Positions 25,559 through 33,724 are shown, numbered from the stretch's first letter. The stretch is 46,353 nucleotides of DNA from Kutzneria sp. (GCA_019239965.1 JAFAZC010000133.1:1-46353), one strand, 5' to 3'. Made by a program: numbers and translations. The notes: a model not told the origin generated them from the sequence alone.

Positions 25559-26551
25559 ATGGCGCGTTCGTGGCGAGTGATCAGACCCGGACCGATCGAC
25601 ACACGACCGTTGAGGATGGTCCAGGAGGCCCGTCCGACACCCGGAGACGGTGAGGTACTGGTTCGCGTACTCGCCTGCGGCGTGTGCCGGACCGACCTGC
25701 ATGTCTGCGAAGGCGACCTGGATGTTCACCGACCCTCGGTGGTGCCCGGTCACGAGGTGGTCGGTGAGGTCGTCGACGGCGGTGCCAGATTCGCGGTCGG
25801 CGACCGGATCGGCATCGCGTGGCTGCGTGGGACGTGTGGGCGGTGCGAGTACTGCCGTCGCGGGGCGGAGAACCTCTGTGCGTCCTCTGTGTACACGGGG
25901 TGGGACGCCGACGGCGGCTACGCCGACTACGCCACCGTGCCGGAGACCTATGCCTATCCGCTTCCCGACGGGTATTCGGATGTGGAGCTGGCACCCTTGT
26001 TGTGTGCGGGCATCATCGGCTATCGGGCGCTGGACCGCGCCGAACTCCCCGACGGCGGGCGGCTGGGTATCTACGGCTTCGGTGCGAGCGCGCACCTGGC
26101 GGCTCAGGTGGCGCTCGCGCGGGGAGCGAAGGTGCATGTGCTGACCCGCAGCGCGGCCGCCCGCGAGCTCGCGTTGAGTCTCGGGGCCGTCTCGGCCAGC
26201 GCGGCCGCGGACATGCCGCCGGAACCGCTGGACTCGGCGATTCTGTTCGCGCCGGTGGGCGACCTGGTGCCGACGGCGCTGTCTGCCCTGGACCGGGGAG
26301 GAACCCTGGCCGTCGCCGGAATCCACCTGTCGGACATACCGCGACTGAACTACCAACGGCACCTGTTCTACGAACGACAGGTGCGCAGTGTCGCCGCCAA
26401 CACGCGCGACGACGGACGGGACTTCCTCAATTTCGCGCAGCGGCACCGATTGCGTGTCACCACCACGCCTTATCCGCTGGAGCAGGCCGATCAGGCATTG
26501 GCCGATCTGGCGGCGGACCGCGTCGACGGGGCCGCCGTGCTGGTGCCGTAG
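25559..26551 (+). CDS. Zinc-dependent alcohol dehydrogenase family protein
   Basis: A 330-aa medium-chain dehydrogenase/reductase. The catalytic zinc site is in [12 protein letters not shown] and PGHEVVGEV. The structural zinc Cys4 loop is [15 protein letters not shown]. The Rossmann glycines are in [19 protein letters not shown]. It should oxidise a primary alcohol, or reduce an aldehyde, with NAD(P). The ATG at 25559 has GAGGGA upstream, and an in-frame ATG at 25526 is an alternative. It is a single gene, convergent with the SDR gene at 26577. Nothing around it defines the substrate. Confidence 0.9.
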   Translation: MARSWRVIRPGPIDTRPLRMVQEARPTPGDGEVLVRVLACGVCRTDLHVCEGDLDVHRPSVVPGHEVVGEVVDGGARFAVGDRIGIAWLRGTCGRCEYCRRGAENLCASSVYTGWDADGGYADYATVPETYAYPLPDGYSDVELAPLLCAGIIGYRALDRAELPDGGRLGIYGFGASAHLAAQVALARGAKVHVLTRSAAARELALSLGAVSASAAADMPPEPLDSAILFAPVGDLVPTALSALDRGGTLAVAGIHLSDIPRLNYQRHLFYERQVRSVAANTRDDGRDFLNFAQRHRLRVTTTPYPLEQADQALADLAADRVDGAAVLVP

Positions 26552-26576
26552 CGGGTTCCGCTTCGTGCTGTCGTAG

Positions 26577-27302
26577 CTATCGGGTGGTGTGCGCCCCGCC
26601 GTTCACGTGAATGGTCTGACCGGTGATGTGACGGGCTCCCGGAGAAGCCAGGAACTCCACGGTCGCCGCGATGTCCTCCGGGCTGCCGGCGCGCTTGTCG
26701 TGCGTGGCGTCGATCAACCGGGCCAGCCGGTCCTCGCTGAGCTGTCCGCGGAAGAAGTCGGTGTCAGCGATGTAGCCGGGCGCGATGGTGTTCGCGGTGA
26801 CGCCGCGGGGGCCGACTCGCGCGGACAGCCCCGCGGTCCATGCGGCGACGGCGGCTTTGGCGGCCCCGTACGAGGTCGACGCGTATTCGGCACCGATCGA
26901 GCTCACGGTGATGATCGAGCCGCCGGCGGCGATCGCCGGGAGCAGGGCGGTGGTGTTGAGCACGGTGCTGAGCAGATTGGCGTCCAGGTTGGCGCGCCAT
27001 GCGGCCGCGATCTCCTCCAGGGAGGCGTGCTCGCCGAGGGGACGGTCCAGGTCGCTGTTCCCGCCGGCCATGGTGACCAGCACGTCGACTCGTGCGCCGA
27101 CCTGCCGCGCGAACGAGGAGACATCTGTGGGGGACCTGGCATCACACTGGATCGCGCGGGCATCCAACGCCGCCGCGGCCTCGGCCAGTGTGCGCTCGTT
27201 CCTGCCGGTGATCACGACGTCGTCACCGGCCTCGGCGAAGCGTTGGGCCACCGATCGTCCGATGCCCTTGCTGCCGCCTGTCACGACTACGACCCGGGTC
27301 AT
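26577..27302 (-). CDS. Short-chain dehydrogenase/reductase under MarR control
   Basis: A 241-aa classical SDR: cofactor motif TGGSKGIG at 8-15, MAGGNSDLDRPLG after strand 4, Ser134/135 and YxxxK as Tyr145-Lys149 (TSYGAAKAAV), and the C-terminal TGQTIHVNGGAHTTR typical of 3-oxoacyl-ACP reductase-like members. NAD(P)-dependent with unknown substrate. The ATG at 27302 faces a MarR-family gene 47 bases away, and a 22-base palindrome fills the gap, so it is almost certainly regulated by that protein. Confidence 0.88.
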   Translation of the reverse strand: MTRVVVVTGGSKGIGRSVAQRFAEAGDDVVITGRNERTLAEAAAALDARAIQCDARSPTDVSSFARQVGARVDVLVTMAGGNSDLDRPLGEHASLEEIAAAWRANLDANLLSTVLNTTALLPAIAAGGSIITVSSIGAEYASTSYGAAKAAVAAWTAGLSARVGPRGVTANTIAPGYIADTDFFRGQLSEDRLARLIDATHDKRAGSPEDIAATVEFLASPGARHITGQTIHVNGGAHTTR

Positions 27303-27316
27303 GGTTGACCTCCCGT

Positions 27317-27338
27317 GTATGTTTAGGTCTAAATATAC
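27317..27338. promoter_or_regulatory. MarR-type palindromic operator
   Basis: A 22-base palindrome with 9 of 11 pairs matching: GTAT + TTTAG on the left (27317-27320, 27322-27326), CTAAA + ATAC on the right (27329-27333, 27335-27338). It abuts the AGGAGG ribosome-binding site (27339-27344) of the MarR gene and sits 14 bases before the SDR start, so binding would block both genes. Confidence 0.75.
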
Positions 27339-27349
27339 AGGAGGTCGCG

Positions 27350-27898
27350 TTGGCCGACACCGTGCGGGCCGCGGAGGGCTACCCAGTCGATGGTCCAGGC
27401 AGGGCTGTGCCCGTGGAGGTGGCCGCCGCATGGCGGCGAGAGCTGCCCGGTGTGCCCACGGGGTCGATCGAGATCATCACGCCCTTGTGGCAGGCGGCGA
27501 AGCTGCTGGCCGACGAGCGCAACAGGACCCTGCGGCGGCTGGGTGTGGAGCCGGCGTTGCTCGACCTGCTCAGCACCTTGCGCCGCGCTGGTCCGCCCTA
27601 CACGCTGACCACTCGTCAGATCACTGAGCGGACGTTCGTCACTGCCGGAGCGGTGTCCCAGCGTGTCGCGCGAGCCGAGCGAGCCGGACTGGTGACCCGG
27701 TCCGGTTCCCAGGCTTCGCGCCGGGCTGTCGCGGTGTCGCTGACCCCAGCCGGTCACCAGGTGATCGAGACGGTCGTACGCGATCTTCTCGAGCACGAGG
27801 AGTCGTTGGTCGCCGCCTTGTCGCCCACCCAGCGGACAGGGCTCGCGGCAGCTCTCAGCGAGTTGGTCGCGAGCCTGCGACGTGACGGCTATCGGTAA
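27350..27898 (+). CDS. MarR family transcriptional regulator
   Basis: A 182-aa MarR-family protein. The winged-helix core is TLTTRQITERTFVTAGAVSQ followed by RVARAERAGLVTRSGS and a basic wing, flanked by dimerising helices. I choose the TTG at 27350 as start because a perfect AGGAGG lies 5 bases upstream, and the in-frame ATG-type starts further upstream would fall inside the operator palindrome. It probably represses itself and the divergent SDR gene and is released by a small aromatic or lipophilic ligand, as usual for the family. The ligand cannot be read. Confidence 0.85.
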   Translation: MADTVRAAEGYPVDGPGRAVPVEVAAAWRRELPGVPTGSIEIITPLWQAAKLLADERNRTLRRLGVEPALLDLLSTLRRAGPPYTLTTRQITERTFVTAGAVSQRVARAERAGLVTRSGSQASRRAVAVSLTPAGHQVIETVVRDLLEHEESLVAALSPTQRTGLAAALSELVASLRRDGYR

Positions 27899-27910
27899 CT
27901 CGCGGTGTCC

Positions 27911-27927
27911 AGCCGGGGTGCCGGGCT
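27911..27927. terminator. Short hairpin between convergent genes
   Basis: AGCC (27911-27914) with GGCT (27924-27927), and GG with CC inside, make a small GC hairpin between the MarR gene and the isomerase gene ending at 27927. It is short and has no T-run, so support is weak. Confidence 0.3.
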
Positions 27928-28667
27928 CACAGCCATGGCGGCAGCCTCGCGTCGGTGTTGGCGGCTACGGCACGCGCGGCCGGGGTCGGCCTGCCGAGCA
28001 GCCAGGCACACAGCGCGGCTGCGGTGGCGGTGATGTCGTTGACCGCGGCCGGCGGGACGTCCTTGGGCCCGAGCCGATAGGCGGTGTTGATCCGGTCGAT
28101 GGGTCGCAGCACTATGGCGGGACAGTCGCTCTTGGTGCCGACGGCGGCGGAGGCGTCGACGAGCAGGGCGTCGACGAGGTCGTCGGGAAGAATGTCGAAG
28201 TCGTCACCCATGTCAAGGTCGATCAGGTGCACCCACAGTTCGCGGGTGCGCATCCAGGGGATCTCGGCGGCGGAAATGCATCGACCCATGGCGCTGCGCA
28301 CTGATGCGTGCCAGGCATGGGCCGGCATGGTGGCCAACGCGGTGAGCAGCCGTGAGTCGGCCTCGAGGACGTCGGTCAGTACCTCATCGGAAAGCCGCTG
28401 GGCGCCGCGTTCGATGTCCGCCGTCCTGCTGGCGGCATCGGGATACATCGGATGCTCCACACCCGTTCGGGCCCAAACCGTCAGATTGACCAGGGCGTCG
28501 GCATTGCGCGCGAGATGGGTGAGGACATGGGCCCGGCTCCAGCCAGGCAGCAGCGAGGGGCCGGCGGTGGCCTGCCGGCCCAGTTGATCAAGGCGTCGCA
28601 GAAGCAGCGCGGAGCCGTCGCGGACCCAGTCCACGCTTGGGGACCCTGCTGGCGTGGACTCAGTCAC
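27927..28667 (-). CDS. Mycothiol-dependent maleylpyruvate isomerase
   Basis: A 246-aa enzyme that isomerises maleylpyruvate to fumarylpyruvate in the gentisate pathway, using mycothiol. The zinc ligands of the Corynebacterium enzyme (His52, Glu144, His148) correspond here to His51 (HVLTHLARN), Glu143 and His147 (RTRELWVHLIDLD), shifted by one. LLPGWSRAHVLTHLARNAD is the family signature. The GTG at 28667 overlaps the hydrolase gene's stop by 8 bases. Third gene of the gentisate operon, and a marker for a mycothiol-making actinomycete. Confidence 0.9.
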   Translation of the reverse strand: MTESTPAGSPSVDWVRDGSALLLRRLDQLGRQATAGPSLLPGWSRAHVLTHLARNADALVNLTVWARTGVEHPMYPDAASRTADIERGAQRLSDEVLTDVLEADSRLLTALATMPAHAWHASVRSAMGRCISAAEIPWMRTRELWVHLIDLDMGDDFDILPDDLVDALLVDASAAVGTKSDCPAIVLRPIDRINTAYRLGPKDVPPAAVNDITATAAALCAWLLGRPTPAARAVAANTDARLPPWL

Positions 28668-29505
28668 CGCCGTGCTCGGTCTTCTCGGCACAACAGGTGT
28701 TGCGCAGCTCGCCGATGCCGTCGACGCGGGTCACGAGGACCTGGCCGTCAGTCAGGTAGCGCCGCGGGATCCTGGCATGGCCGACACCACCAGGAGTGCC
28801 CGTGGCGAGGACGTCACCGGGTTCCAGCGTGAGAATCCTGGAGACGTACTCGACCAGAGTTGCCGGATCGAAGACCAGATCGGAGGTGTCGGCCTGCTGG
28901 ACGGTCTCGCCGTCGACCTCGCAGGTCAGTCGCAGACCCGCCGAGCCATCCACCTCGTCCGTGGTGACCACAACCGGGCCGAACGGGGCGGTGGCTTCGA
29001 AAGTCTTGCCCTGCAGCCACTGCGGGGAACGGTACTGCCAGTCGCGGGCGGTGATGTCATTGATGACGGAATAGCCGGCGATACCCGAGGCGGCGGTGGC
29101 CAGGTCGGCCTTGCGGACCCTGGCGCCGATGACGACAGCCAGCTCCGCTTCCCAGTCGACCGCGTCCGAGGCTGCGGGCAGGGTGATGTCGTCGTAGGGG
29201 CCCACGAGCGCCTCGGGGAATTTCGCGAACAGCGTGGGATACCGCGGCAGCTCGCGACCCATCTCCTGAATGTGGGTGCGGTAGTTGAGGCCGACGCAGA
29301 CTATCTTGCGCGGCCTGGGCACGACGGGAGCGTAGTCCAGGTCCGCCGTAGGGTGGACCGTGCCGGAGGCGGAGGCCGCGACCTGCCGCCATCGTGGATC
29401 GCGAAGCAGCGCGCCAACATCGGAATGCCCGGTTTCCACCGCGCTGTCCCCATCGATGCGGACAGCGGCTGTTGTGTCGGCGGTGCGGATGGTGGCGAGC
29501 TTCAT
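28660..29505 (-). CDS. Fumarylacetoacetate hydrolase family protein (probable fumarylpyruvate hydrolase)
   Basis: A 281-aa FAH-fold hydrolase, expected to cleave fumarylpyruvate to fumarate and pyruvate after the isomerase step. VCVGLNYRTHIQEMG starts the catalytic domain. The metal-binding acidic residues lie in VDWEAELAVVIG (Glu pair) and the later Asp in VINDITARDWQ. TGTPGGVGHAR is the conserved end block. The ATG at 29505 overlaps the gentisate dioxygenase stop as ATGA. Operon position between dioxygenase and mycothiol-dependent isomerase makes the substrate assignment strong although FAH proteins in general vary. Confidence 0.88.
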   Translation of the reverse strand: MKLATIRTADTTAAVRIDGDSAVETGHSDVGALLRDPRWRQVAASASGTVHPTADLDYAPVVPRPRKIVCVGLNYRTHIQEMGRELPRYPTLFAKFPEALVGPYDDITLPAASDAVDWEAELAVVIGARVRKADLATAASGIAGYSVINDITARDWQYRSPQWLQGKTFEATAPFGPVVVTTDEVDGSAGLRLTCEVDGETVQQADTSDLVFDPATLVEYVSRILTLEPGDVLATGTPGGVGHARIPRRYLTDGQVLVTRVDGIGELRNTCCAEKTEHGGD

Positions 29506-30587
29506 CGGGCGGTGCCTCCTGTGGCGGCGGGATTGGTGGCGTCGGTTAGATACAGGCCCAGCCGTTCGCGAACGGGCGTGTCGCTGAACCGGAAGAGGTC
29601 CAGCTCGTCCATGGCGTCGATGGCGACCTCGGTCCAGGAGGGCACGGCGACCAGATCGCCACGACCGACCTCCACGTGTTCGGCGTCCAGATGGAAAACG
29701 CCGGTCCCGGTGAAGACCTGCCAGACACTGGATGCCGACTCCCGCGAGGCCGGGACGCGGGCGCCCGCGCGCAGTCGGTGCATTTCCATCCGAATCGTGG
29801 ACAGCGCGTCGCCGCCGGTGGCCGGGTTGGTGAAGCGGACGGCGGCGTGGCCGGGACATGTCACCGCGTGCGGGTTTCCCGCCGCTTCCAGTTCGAGTTG
29901 TGCGGTGAGTGCGGCATCGGTGTGTTCCCAGCGATAGGCGCTGAGCGGTGACGTCGAGATGTCGCGTGGCGCCGAGAGGGGTCGCAGACCGGGGTGGCCC
30001 CACAGCAGCTCACCGGACGAGCGCTCAGGCGTCGTGCGGTCGCCGATGGTGTCTGGACCGAACTGGAAGAACTCGTTGTCCAGCGCGCCAATCAGGGGAA
30101 TGTCCAACCCGTCCAGCCAGGCCATTGGCGCGTCGCCGGTGTTGTAATGGCCATGCCACGCCCAGCCGGGAGTGAGCAGCAGGTCGCCGCGACGCATCGC
30201 GATCGGGTCGCGGTCGACGACCGTCCACACGCCGTCTCCCTCCAGCACGAACCGGAATGCGTTCTGGGAGTGCCGGTGCACGGGAGCCACCTCGTGAAAG
30301 CCCAGGTACTGCACCGCCGCCCACAGCGTGGGGGTGGCGTGCGGCACGTTAGGCAGACCGGGGTTGGCCAGCGCGATGGCGCGGCGTTCGCCACCGCGTC
30401 CGACCGGAACCAGCTCGCCGGCACGCGCCGCGAGCTCGTAAAGATCAGCCCAGCGCCACCGGTGTGGAACCGCGGCCGGAAGCGGATGGGTGGGCATCAG
30501 ATCTTCGCGTTGTGTCCACAGCGGTAGCAGGTCATGCTTGTCAAGCTCTTGGTGCAGCTCCGCGATCCGCGGGTCCCAGTCGGGCAC
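29502..30587 (-). CDS. Gentisate 1,2-dioxygenase
   Basis: A 361-aa bicupin. The iron site is in the first cupin: His104 and His106 (APVHRHSQNAFRFVLEG) and His145 (PGWAWHGHYN). Start: the GTG at 30587 behind GAGG. It opens the ring of gentisate (2,5-dihydroxybenzoate) with O2 to give maleylpyruvate, which the next two gene products process. The second cupin keeps WQVFTGTGVFHLD but has no metal His set, as usual. First gene of the three-gene operon. The 220 bases upstream contain an 8-base inverted pair (GTTTCCTG / CAGGAAAC) that may serve in control. Confidence 0.9.
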   Translation of the reverse strand: MPDWDPRIAELHQELDKHDLLPLWTQREDLMPTHPLPAAVPHRWRWADLYELAARAGELVPVGRGGERRAIALANPGLPNVPHATPTLWAAVQYLGFHEVAPVHRHSQNAFRFVLEGDGVWTVVDRDPIAMRRGDLLLTPGWAWHGHYNTGDAPMAWLDGLDIPLIGALDNEFFQFGPDTIGDRTTPERSSGELLWGHPGLRPLSAPRDISTSPLSAYRWEHTDAALTAQLELEAAGNPHAVTCPGHAAVRFTNPATGGDALSTIRMEMHRLRAGARVPASRESASSVWQVFTGTGVFHLDAEHVEVGRGDLVAVPSWTEVAIDAMDELDLFRFSDTPVRERLGLYLTDATNPAATGGTAR

Positions 30588-30598
30588 GTTCCCGCCTC

Positions 30599-30688
30599 GT
30601 TTCCTGTCTTGCCGACGGCTACCGACTCAACGTCGACACCGAGCCGGGTCTGTGCCGACAGTACTGAGCGATTTCGTTGGCAGGAAAC
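30599..30688. repeat. Widely spaced inverted pair upstream of the gentisate operon
   Basis: GTTTCCTG at 30599-30606 and CAGGAAAC at 30681-30688 are perfect 8-base complements 74 bases apart in the gene-free stretch 30588-30808. They could be distant half-sites or chance. Besides these and the hairpin at 30775 I see nothing else in this gap. Confidence 0.3.
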
Positions 30689-30774
30689 AGATGCAGCCGA
30701 AATTCTGCTATGAGGAACTCGTCCTCTCCGTCCTCCGCCGACAGCACCCCAGTCTGCCTGTGAACCCCGTCTAC

Positions 30775-30791
30775 CGTCCGAGTAGGACGGC
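30775..30791 (-). terminator. Hairpin after the FAD monooxygenase gene
   Basis: CCGTCC (30775-30780) and GGACGG (30786-30791) form a 6-base stem with a 5-base loop, 18 bases beyond the monooxygenase stop on its strand. It suggests the monooxygenase and gentisate operon are separate transcripts. Confidence 0.4.
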
Positions 30792-30808
30792 GTGGAAAGG
30801 CTGGGCGG

Positions 30809-31912
30809 TCAGCGGGGGAGGAATCGGGCGAGGAGATCGCGGACCATGACGCCGGTGTGTGTTGCGGGCACCAACAACGCGCGTGCGGGGAGGTAGCCGC
30901 GCCGTCGGGCATCGGCCAGAGCGCGGTGCCGGGTTTCGTAGGCACGCAGGGCGGTCGCGTGGTCGTCCGGGGTGGCCGCCAGAGCCTCGGCGAGGGTGAG
31001 GGCACCGGTCATGGCCAGACTCGACCCGTCGCCGAACAGCGACACGGCGGCCGCGGCGTCACCGACCAGCGTCACCCGTCCTTGTGACCAGGCGGGCAGC
31101 CGAACCTGGCTGACGGAGTCGAAGTACAGGTCCGTGGTGGTGCGCAGGCGGTCGAGCAGATCGGGGAGTTCCCAGCCGTCGCCGCGGTAGGTGTCCAGGA
31201 CGATCTGTTTGTGCCGCTCGATGTCCCGGTGGTCCAGGCCGGGGATGACCGGGCTACGGAACATGAACGCCGCCCCCGCGTCTCCCCGTACTGGATGTAC
31301 GGCCGCCGATCGTCCTGGGACGTTGTACATGACCACCGTGGTCGGGTCGGTGGCGGGGCGATGCAACTGGACGGTGGCGATGTAGAGGCCGAGGTGGCGG
31401 ACGCAGTCGGCTTCGGGGCCGAACACCAGCCCGCGTACCGCCGAGTGCAGCCCGTCCGCGCCGATGACAAGATCGAACCGGCGTGGACGGGCGCGGTCGA
31501 AGGTGACGTCCACGCCGTCGGGGTCTTGGTGCAGCGCCGTGATGGAGTCGTCGAACAGGAACTCGGCGTCGTCATGTGCCGCTTCGGACAGGATCGCCGC
31601 GAGGTCGGCGCGAGGCACCTCGATCTCGTCGCCGCGGGGCCGGCCGAGCGCCAGCGGGCCGACTCGGCGGCCGGAAGCCGTGACGAAGGTCAGGCCCGGT
31701 ACCCGGGTCGCGGCGGCGCGCAGCTGTGGCAGAACGCCCATCCGATCGGCGATGCGGACTGCGGCGCCCCGCACGTCAACGGGATTGCCGCTGGAGCGCT
31801 GTCCCTTGGCGCGTTCGACGACGGTCGGATGAAACCCGTACCGCGTCATCCAGAAGGCCAATGTCGAGCCGGCAATGCCCGCGCCGGAGATCAGCACCTT
31901 ACGTTGTCCCAC
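30809..31912 (-). CDS. FAD-dependent aromatic-type monooxygenase
   Basis: A 367-aa class A flavoprotein monooxygenase. The FAD-binding glycine motif is KVLISGAGIAGSTLAFWM at the N-terminus, the second FAD/NAD(P)H motif is FDLVIGADGLHSAVR, and the third is RVTLVGDAAAAVSLFGDGSS. It hydroxylates an aromatic or polyketide-like substrate with NAD(P)H and O2. It lies upstream of the gentisate genes, so a salicylate or 3-hydroxybenzoate hydroxylase feeding gentisate is attractive, but the overall look is closer to TetX-like antibiotic/polyketide monooxygenases and a hairpin separates the units. The GTG at 31912 faces a TetR gene 75 bases away. Confidence 0.85.
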   Translation of the reverse strand: MGQRKVLISGAGIAGSTLAFWMTRYGFHPTVVERAKGQRSSGNPVDVRGAAVRIADRMGVLPQLRAAATRVPGLTFVTASGRRVGPLALGRPRGDEIEVPRADLAAILSEAAHDDAEFLFDDSITALHQDPDGVDVTFDRARPRRFDLVIGADGLHSAVRGLVFGPEADCVRHLGLYIATVQLHRPATDPTTVVMYNVPGRSAAVHPVRGDAGAAFMFRSPVIPGLDHRDIERHKQIVLDTYRGDGWELPDLLDRLRTTTDLYFDSVSQVRLPAWSQGRVTLVGDAAAAVSLFGDGSSLAMTGALTLAEALAATPDDHATALRAYETRHRALADARRRGYLPARALLVPATHTGVMVRDLLARFLPR

Positions 31913-31927
31913 CTTGTCAGCTTAGCT

Positions 31928-31938
31928 GCACTCAGTGC
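31928..31938. promoter_or_regulatory. TetR-type operator between monooxygenase and TetR genes
   Basis: GCACTCAGTGC is a perfect 5-1-5 palindrome in the 75-base divergent gap. GAGTGC at 31950-31955 complements the left half (GCACTC), giving a second half-site 16 bases further on. Placement suits mutual repression by the adjacent TetR protein. Confidence 0.55.
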
Positions 31939-31987
31939 CATACTGCAACGAGTGCGTGACGGCATCCGGTGTCGTACACTGCGCTCC

Positions 31988-32614
31988 ATGTCGCCCCCGA
32001 CCCACGCCGGCCGCACGCTGCGAGACCGCAAGCGGGATCGCACCCGCAGGGCACTCATCGCGGCCGCGGTGGATCTGTTCGAGCGCCGCGGTTATGACGG
32101 CACCACCGTTGCCGACATCGCCGCGGCCGCCGACGTCGGTACCCGCACGTTCTTCAGTTACTTCGGCAGCAAAGAGGAACTGATGTTCCCGGACAGTCAG
32201 GCACGGGTGCGGGCGGCAGTGGCGGCGATAGCGGCGAGGAGGCCGAGCGATCGGCCCGCCGACGTGCTGCTACGGGCGCTGCGAGATGTCGGCGCGACAG
32301 ACGGCGGACTTGATGACATGGTGGGTCGGCTCACGGCCCTGCGGCTGCGGCTGATCCGGACCGTGCCCGCCGTCCGGGGGCGAGCCCTTCAGCTCGCGCT
32401 CGCCGTGCAACGCGAGATCGCCGGGCACCTGCGGCGGGCGTTCCCAGCGGAGTTGGACGACGTGGGCGCGGCAGCGCTGGTGGGCGCGTTCGTCGGCGCC
32501 GTCACCGGCGCGCTCCAGGTGCTGCTCGAGGATCCGGACACGCACAACGACCCTGAGTATCTGCGCCAGCGGTTGCACACCGCCATGGACGACGTGCTCC
32601 GTCCCTGGCGGTGA
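31988..32614 (+). CDS. TetR family transcriptional regulator
   Basis: A 208-aa TetR repressor. The DNA-binding domain is RRALIAAAVDLFERRGYDGT followed by TVADIAAAADVGTRTFFSYF (about residues 21-60). The C-terminal ligand domain is helical and hydrophobic (VGAFVGAVTGALQVLLEDP). The ATG is at 31988. It is divergent from the FAD monooxygenase and should control it and itself through the palindrome in the gap. The inducer is unknown, probably the monooxygenase substrate. Confidence 0.88.
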   Translation: MSPPTHAGRTLRDRKRDRTRRALIAAAVDLFERRGYDGTTVADIAAAADVGTRTFFSYFGSKEELMFPDSQARVRAAVAAIAARRPSDRPADVLLRALRDVGATDGGLDDMVGRLTALRLRLIRTVPAVRGRALQLALAVQREIAGHLRRAFPAELDDVGAAALVGAFVGAVTGALQVLLEDPDTHNDPEYLRQRLHTAMDDVLRPWR

Positions 32615-32641
32615 CCTGCCTGGTGCCGCCTGCGCGCGTCG

Positions 32642-33178
32642 TCAGCCGCCCGCGGAGTGACCGTTGAGTTCGCGTGCGGGAGGCCGGTCGTCCGACGTCA
32701 GCATGGCCGCCTGCAACTTGCCGAGGAGCCTGACGAGCGTTTCGCGTTCAGACGGGCCGAGCAGGCCGCACATCTGCTTCTCGGCGGCGAATTGAACCGG
32801 GAACACGTGCCGTTGCAGCCGGTGGGCGGCGGGGGTGAGCTCTATCTCCATCATGCGCCGGTCGCTGGGATGAGGAACGCGGCGGATGAGGCCTGCCTTC
32901 TGTAGCGAGTCCAGGAGCCCCGTCACGGTCCCGCTGGTGACCCGCAGCTGCCGGGCGATCTCCGCTGGCCGCAGCGGACGCCCGGCGATTCGGATGATGG
33001 CCAAGATCCGAAAACCGGTGGGGGTGAGGCCGTGGGGCCGCAGCTGCCTGCCCAGTGCATCGGTGGCCATGGCGCAGGCATGGACGAGGTTGATCACCAC
33101 GTCCGCCGCTGACGGGTCCATCTCGGGGAACTCGGCGGCGAGCTGTCGACTGGAGCGGACGGGGCCCTCACCGTTCAT
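32642..33178 (-). CDS. MarR family transcriptional regulator
   Basis: A 178-aa MarR protein with the winged-helix LTPTGFRILAIIRIAGRPLR, then PAEIARQLRVTSGTVTGLLD and the wing RRVPHPSDRRMMEIELT. The ATG at 33178 is 82 bases from the divergent Rid-family gene. Three copies of the site CTTGGnnCCAAG fill the gap, so autorepression and control of the Rid gene are strongly suggested. Its inducer is not predictable. The regulator lies convergent with the TetR gene. Confidence 0.88.
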   Translation of the reverse strand: MNGEGPVRSSRQLAAEFPEMDPSAADVVINLVHACAMATDALGRQLRPHGLTPTGFRILAIIRIAGRPLRPAEIARQLRVTSGTVTGLLDSLQKAGLIRRVPHPSDRRMMEIELTPAAHRLQRHVFPVQFAAEKQMCGLLGPSERETLVRLLGKLQAAMLTSDDRPPARELNGHSAGG

Positions 33179-33190
33179 GCCATCAGGATA

Positions 33191-33246
33191 GCTTGGCCCC
33201 AAGCGAGCGAGTCTGTATGCTTGGGAGCAAGTAACTTGGTACCAAG
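33191..33246. promoter_or_regulatory. Three tandem MarR operators (CTTGGnnCCAAG)
   Basis: Site 1 at 33192-33203 is CTTGGccCCAAG, extended by G/C to a 14-base perfect palindrome at 33191-33204. Site 2 at 33220-33231 is CTTGGgaGCAAG, with one mismatch. Site 3 at 33235-33246 is CTTGGtaCCAAG, perfect. Centres are 28 and 15 bases apart. Site 1 is next to the MarR start and site 3 is just before the Rid-family ribosome-binding site. Confidence 0.8.
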
Positions 33247-33260
33247 CAAATGGAGTGAAA

Positions 33261-33656
33261 ATGTTCAAGGTGTTCAGTAACCCAGACACGGTCGCGACCC
33301 CTGTCGCCAGCTATTCGCAGGCCGTCCGCGTTGAAACCGGGAACGGCGCGCTGGTCTTCGTCTGCGGGCAGTTGCCGCTGGACGCTTCCGGTCAGCTCGT
33401 GGGCGAGGGTGATATCGGCGCCCAGGCCGACCAGGTCTTCCAGAACATGCGGGCGGTGTTGGAAGCCAACGGCGCCTCGATGGACGACGTCGTTCAGACC
33501 ACCACCTTCCTCACGGACATCACGTCGCTGCCCGAGGTCAACCGGACACGCGCCAAGCACTTCCCGCGCAATCCCCCGACCAGCACCACCGTCGCCGTCA
33601 CCGCACTTGCCAGACCGGAGTGGTACTTGGAGATCGAAGCCATTGCCGCCGTGTGA
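33261..33656 (+). CDS. Rid family protein (RidA/YjgF-like) lacking the catalytic arginine
   Basis: A 131-aa chorismate-mutase-like trimeric Rid protein. Family features: SYSQAVRVETGNGALVFVCG, the QADQVFQNMRAVLEANGASM helix, and the C-terminal LEIEAIAAV. In RidA proper an arginine (Arg105) in PARSCV deaminates reactive enamines. Here the aligned segment is PPTSTTVAV, so the arginine is a serine. That places it in a Rid subgroup not expected to have RidA deaminase activity. The ATG at 33261 follows GGAG, with a GTG two codons earlier as an alternative. Divergent from and apparently controlled by the MarR protein. Confidence 0.85.
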   Translation: MFKVFSNPDTVATPVASYSQAVRVETGNGALVFVCGQLPLDASGQLVGEGDIGAQADQVFQNMRAVLEANGASMDDVVQTTTFLTDITSLPEVNRTRAKHFPRNPPTSTTVAVTALARPEWYLEIEAIAAV

Positions 33657-33709
33657 CAGGTCGAGTGGTCGGGTGCACCGACAGCCCTCTTTGGACATTC
33701 GCCGACGCG

Positions 33710-33724
33710 CCGCCCGCGGGGCGG
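33710..33724 (+). terminator. GC-rich hairpin after the Rid-family gene
   Basis: CCGCCC (33710-33715), loop GCG, GGGCGG (33719-33724): a 6-base perfect stem 54 bases after the Rid stop, before the iron permease gene. No T-run follows. Confidence 0.35.

Noticed and set aside
31211..31987. Upstream extension of the TetR frame
   Set aside because: It is antisense to the FAD monooxygenase. The TetR domain starts at ATG 31988.
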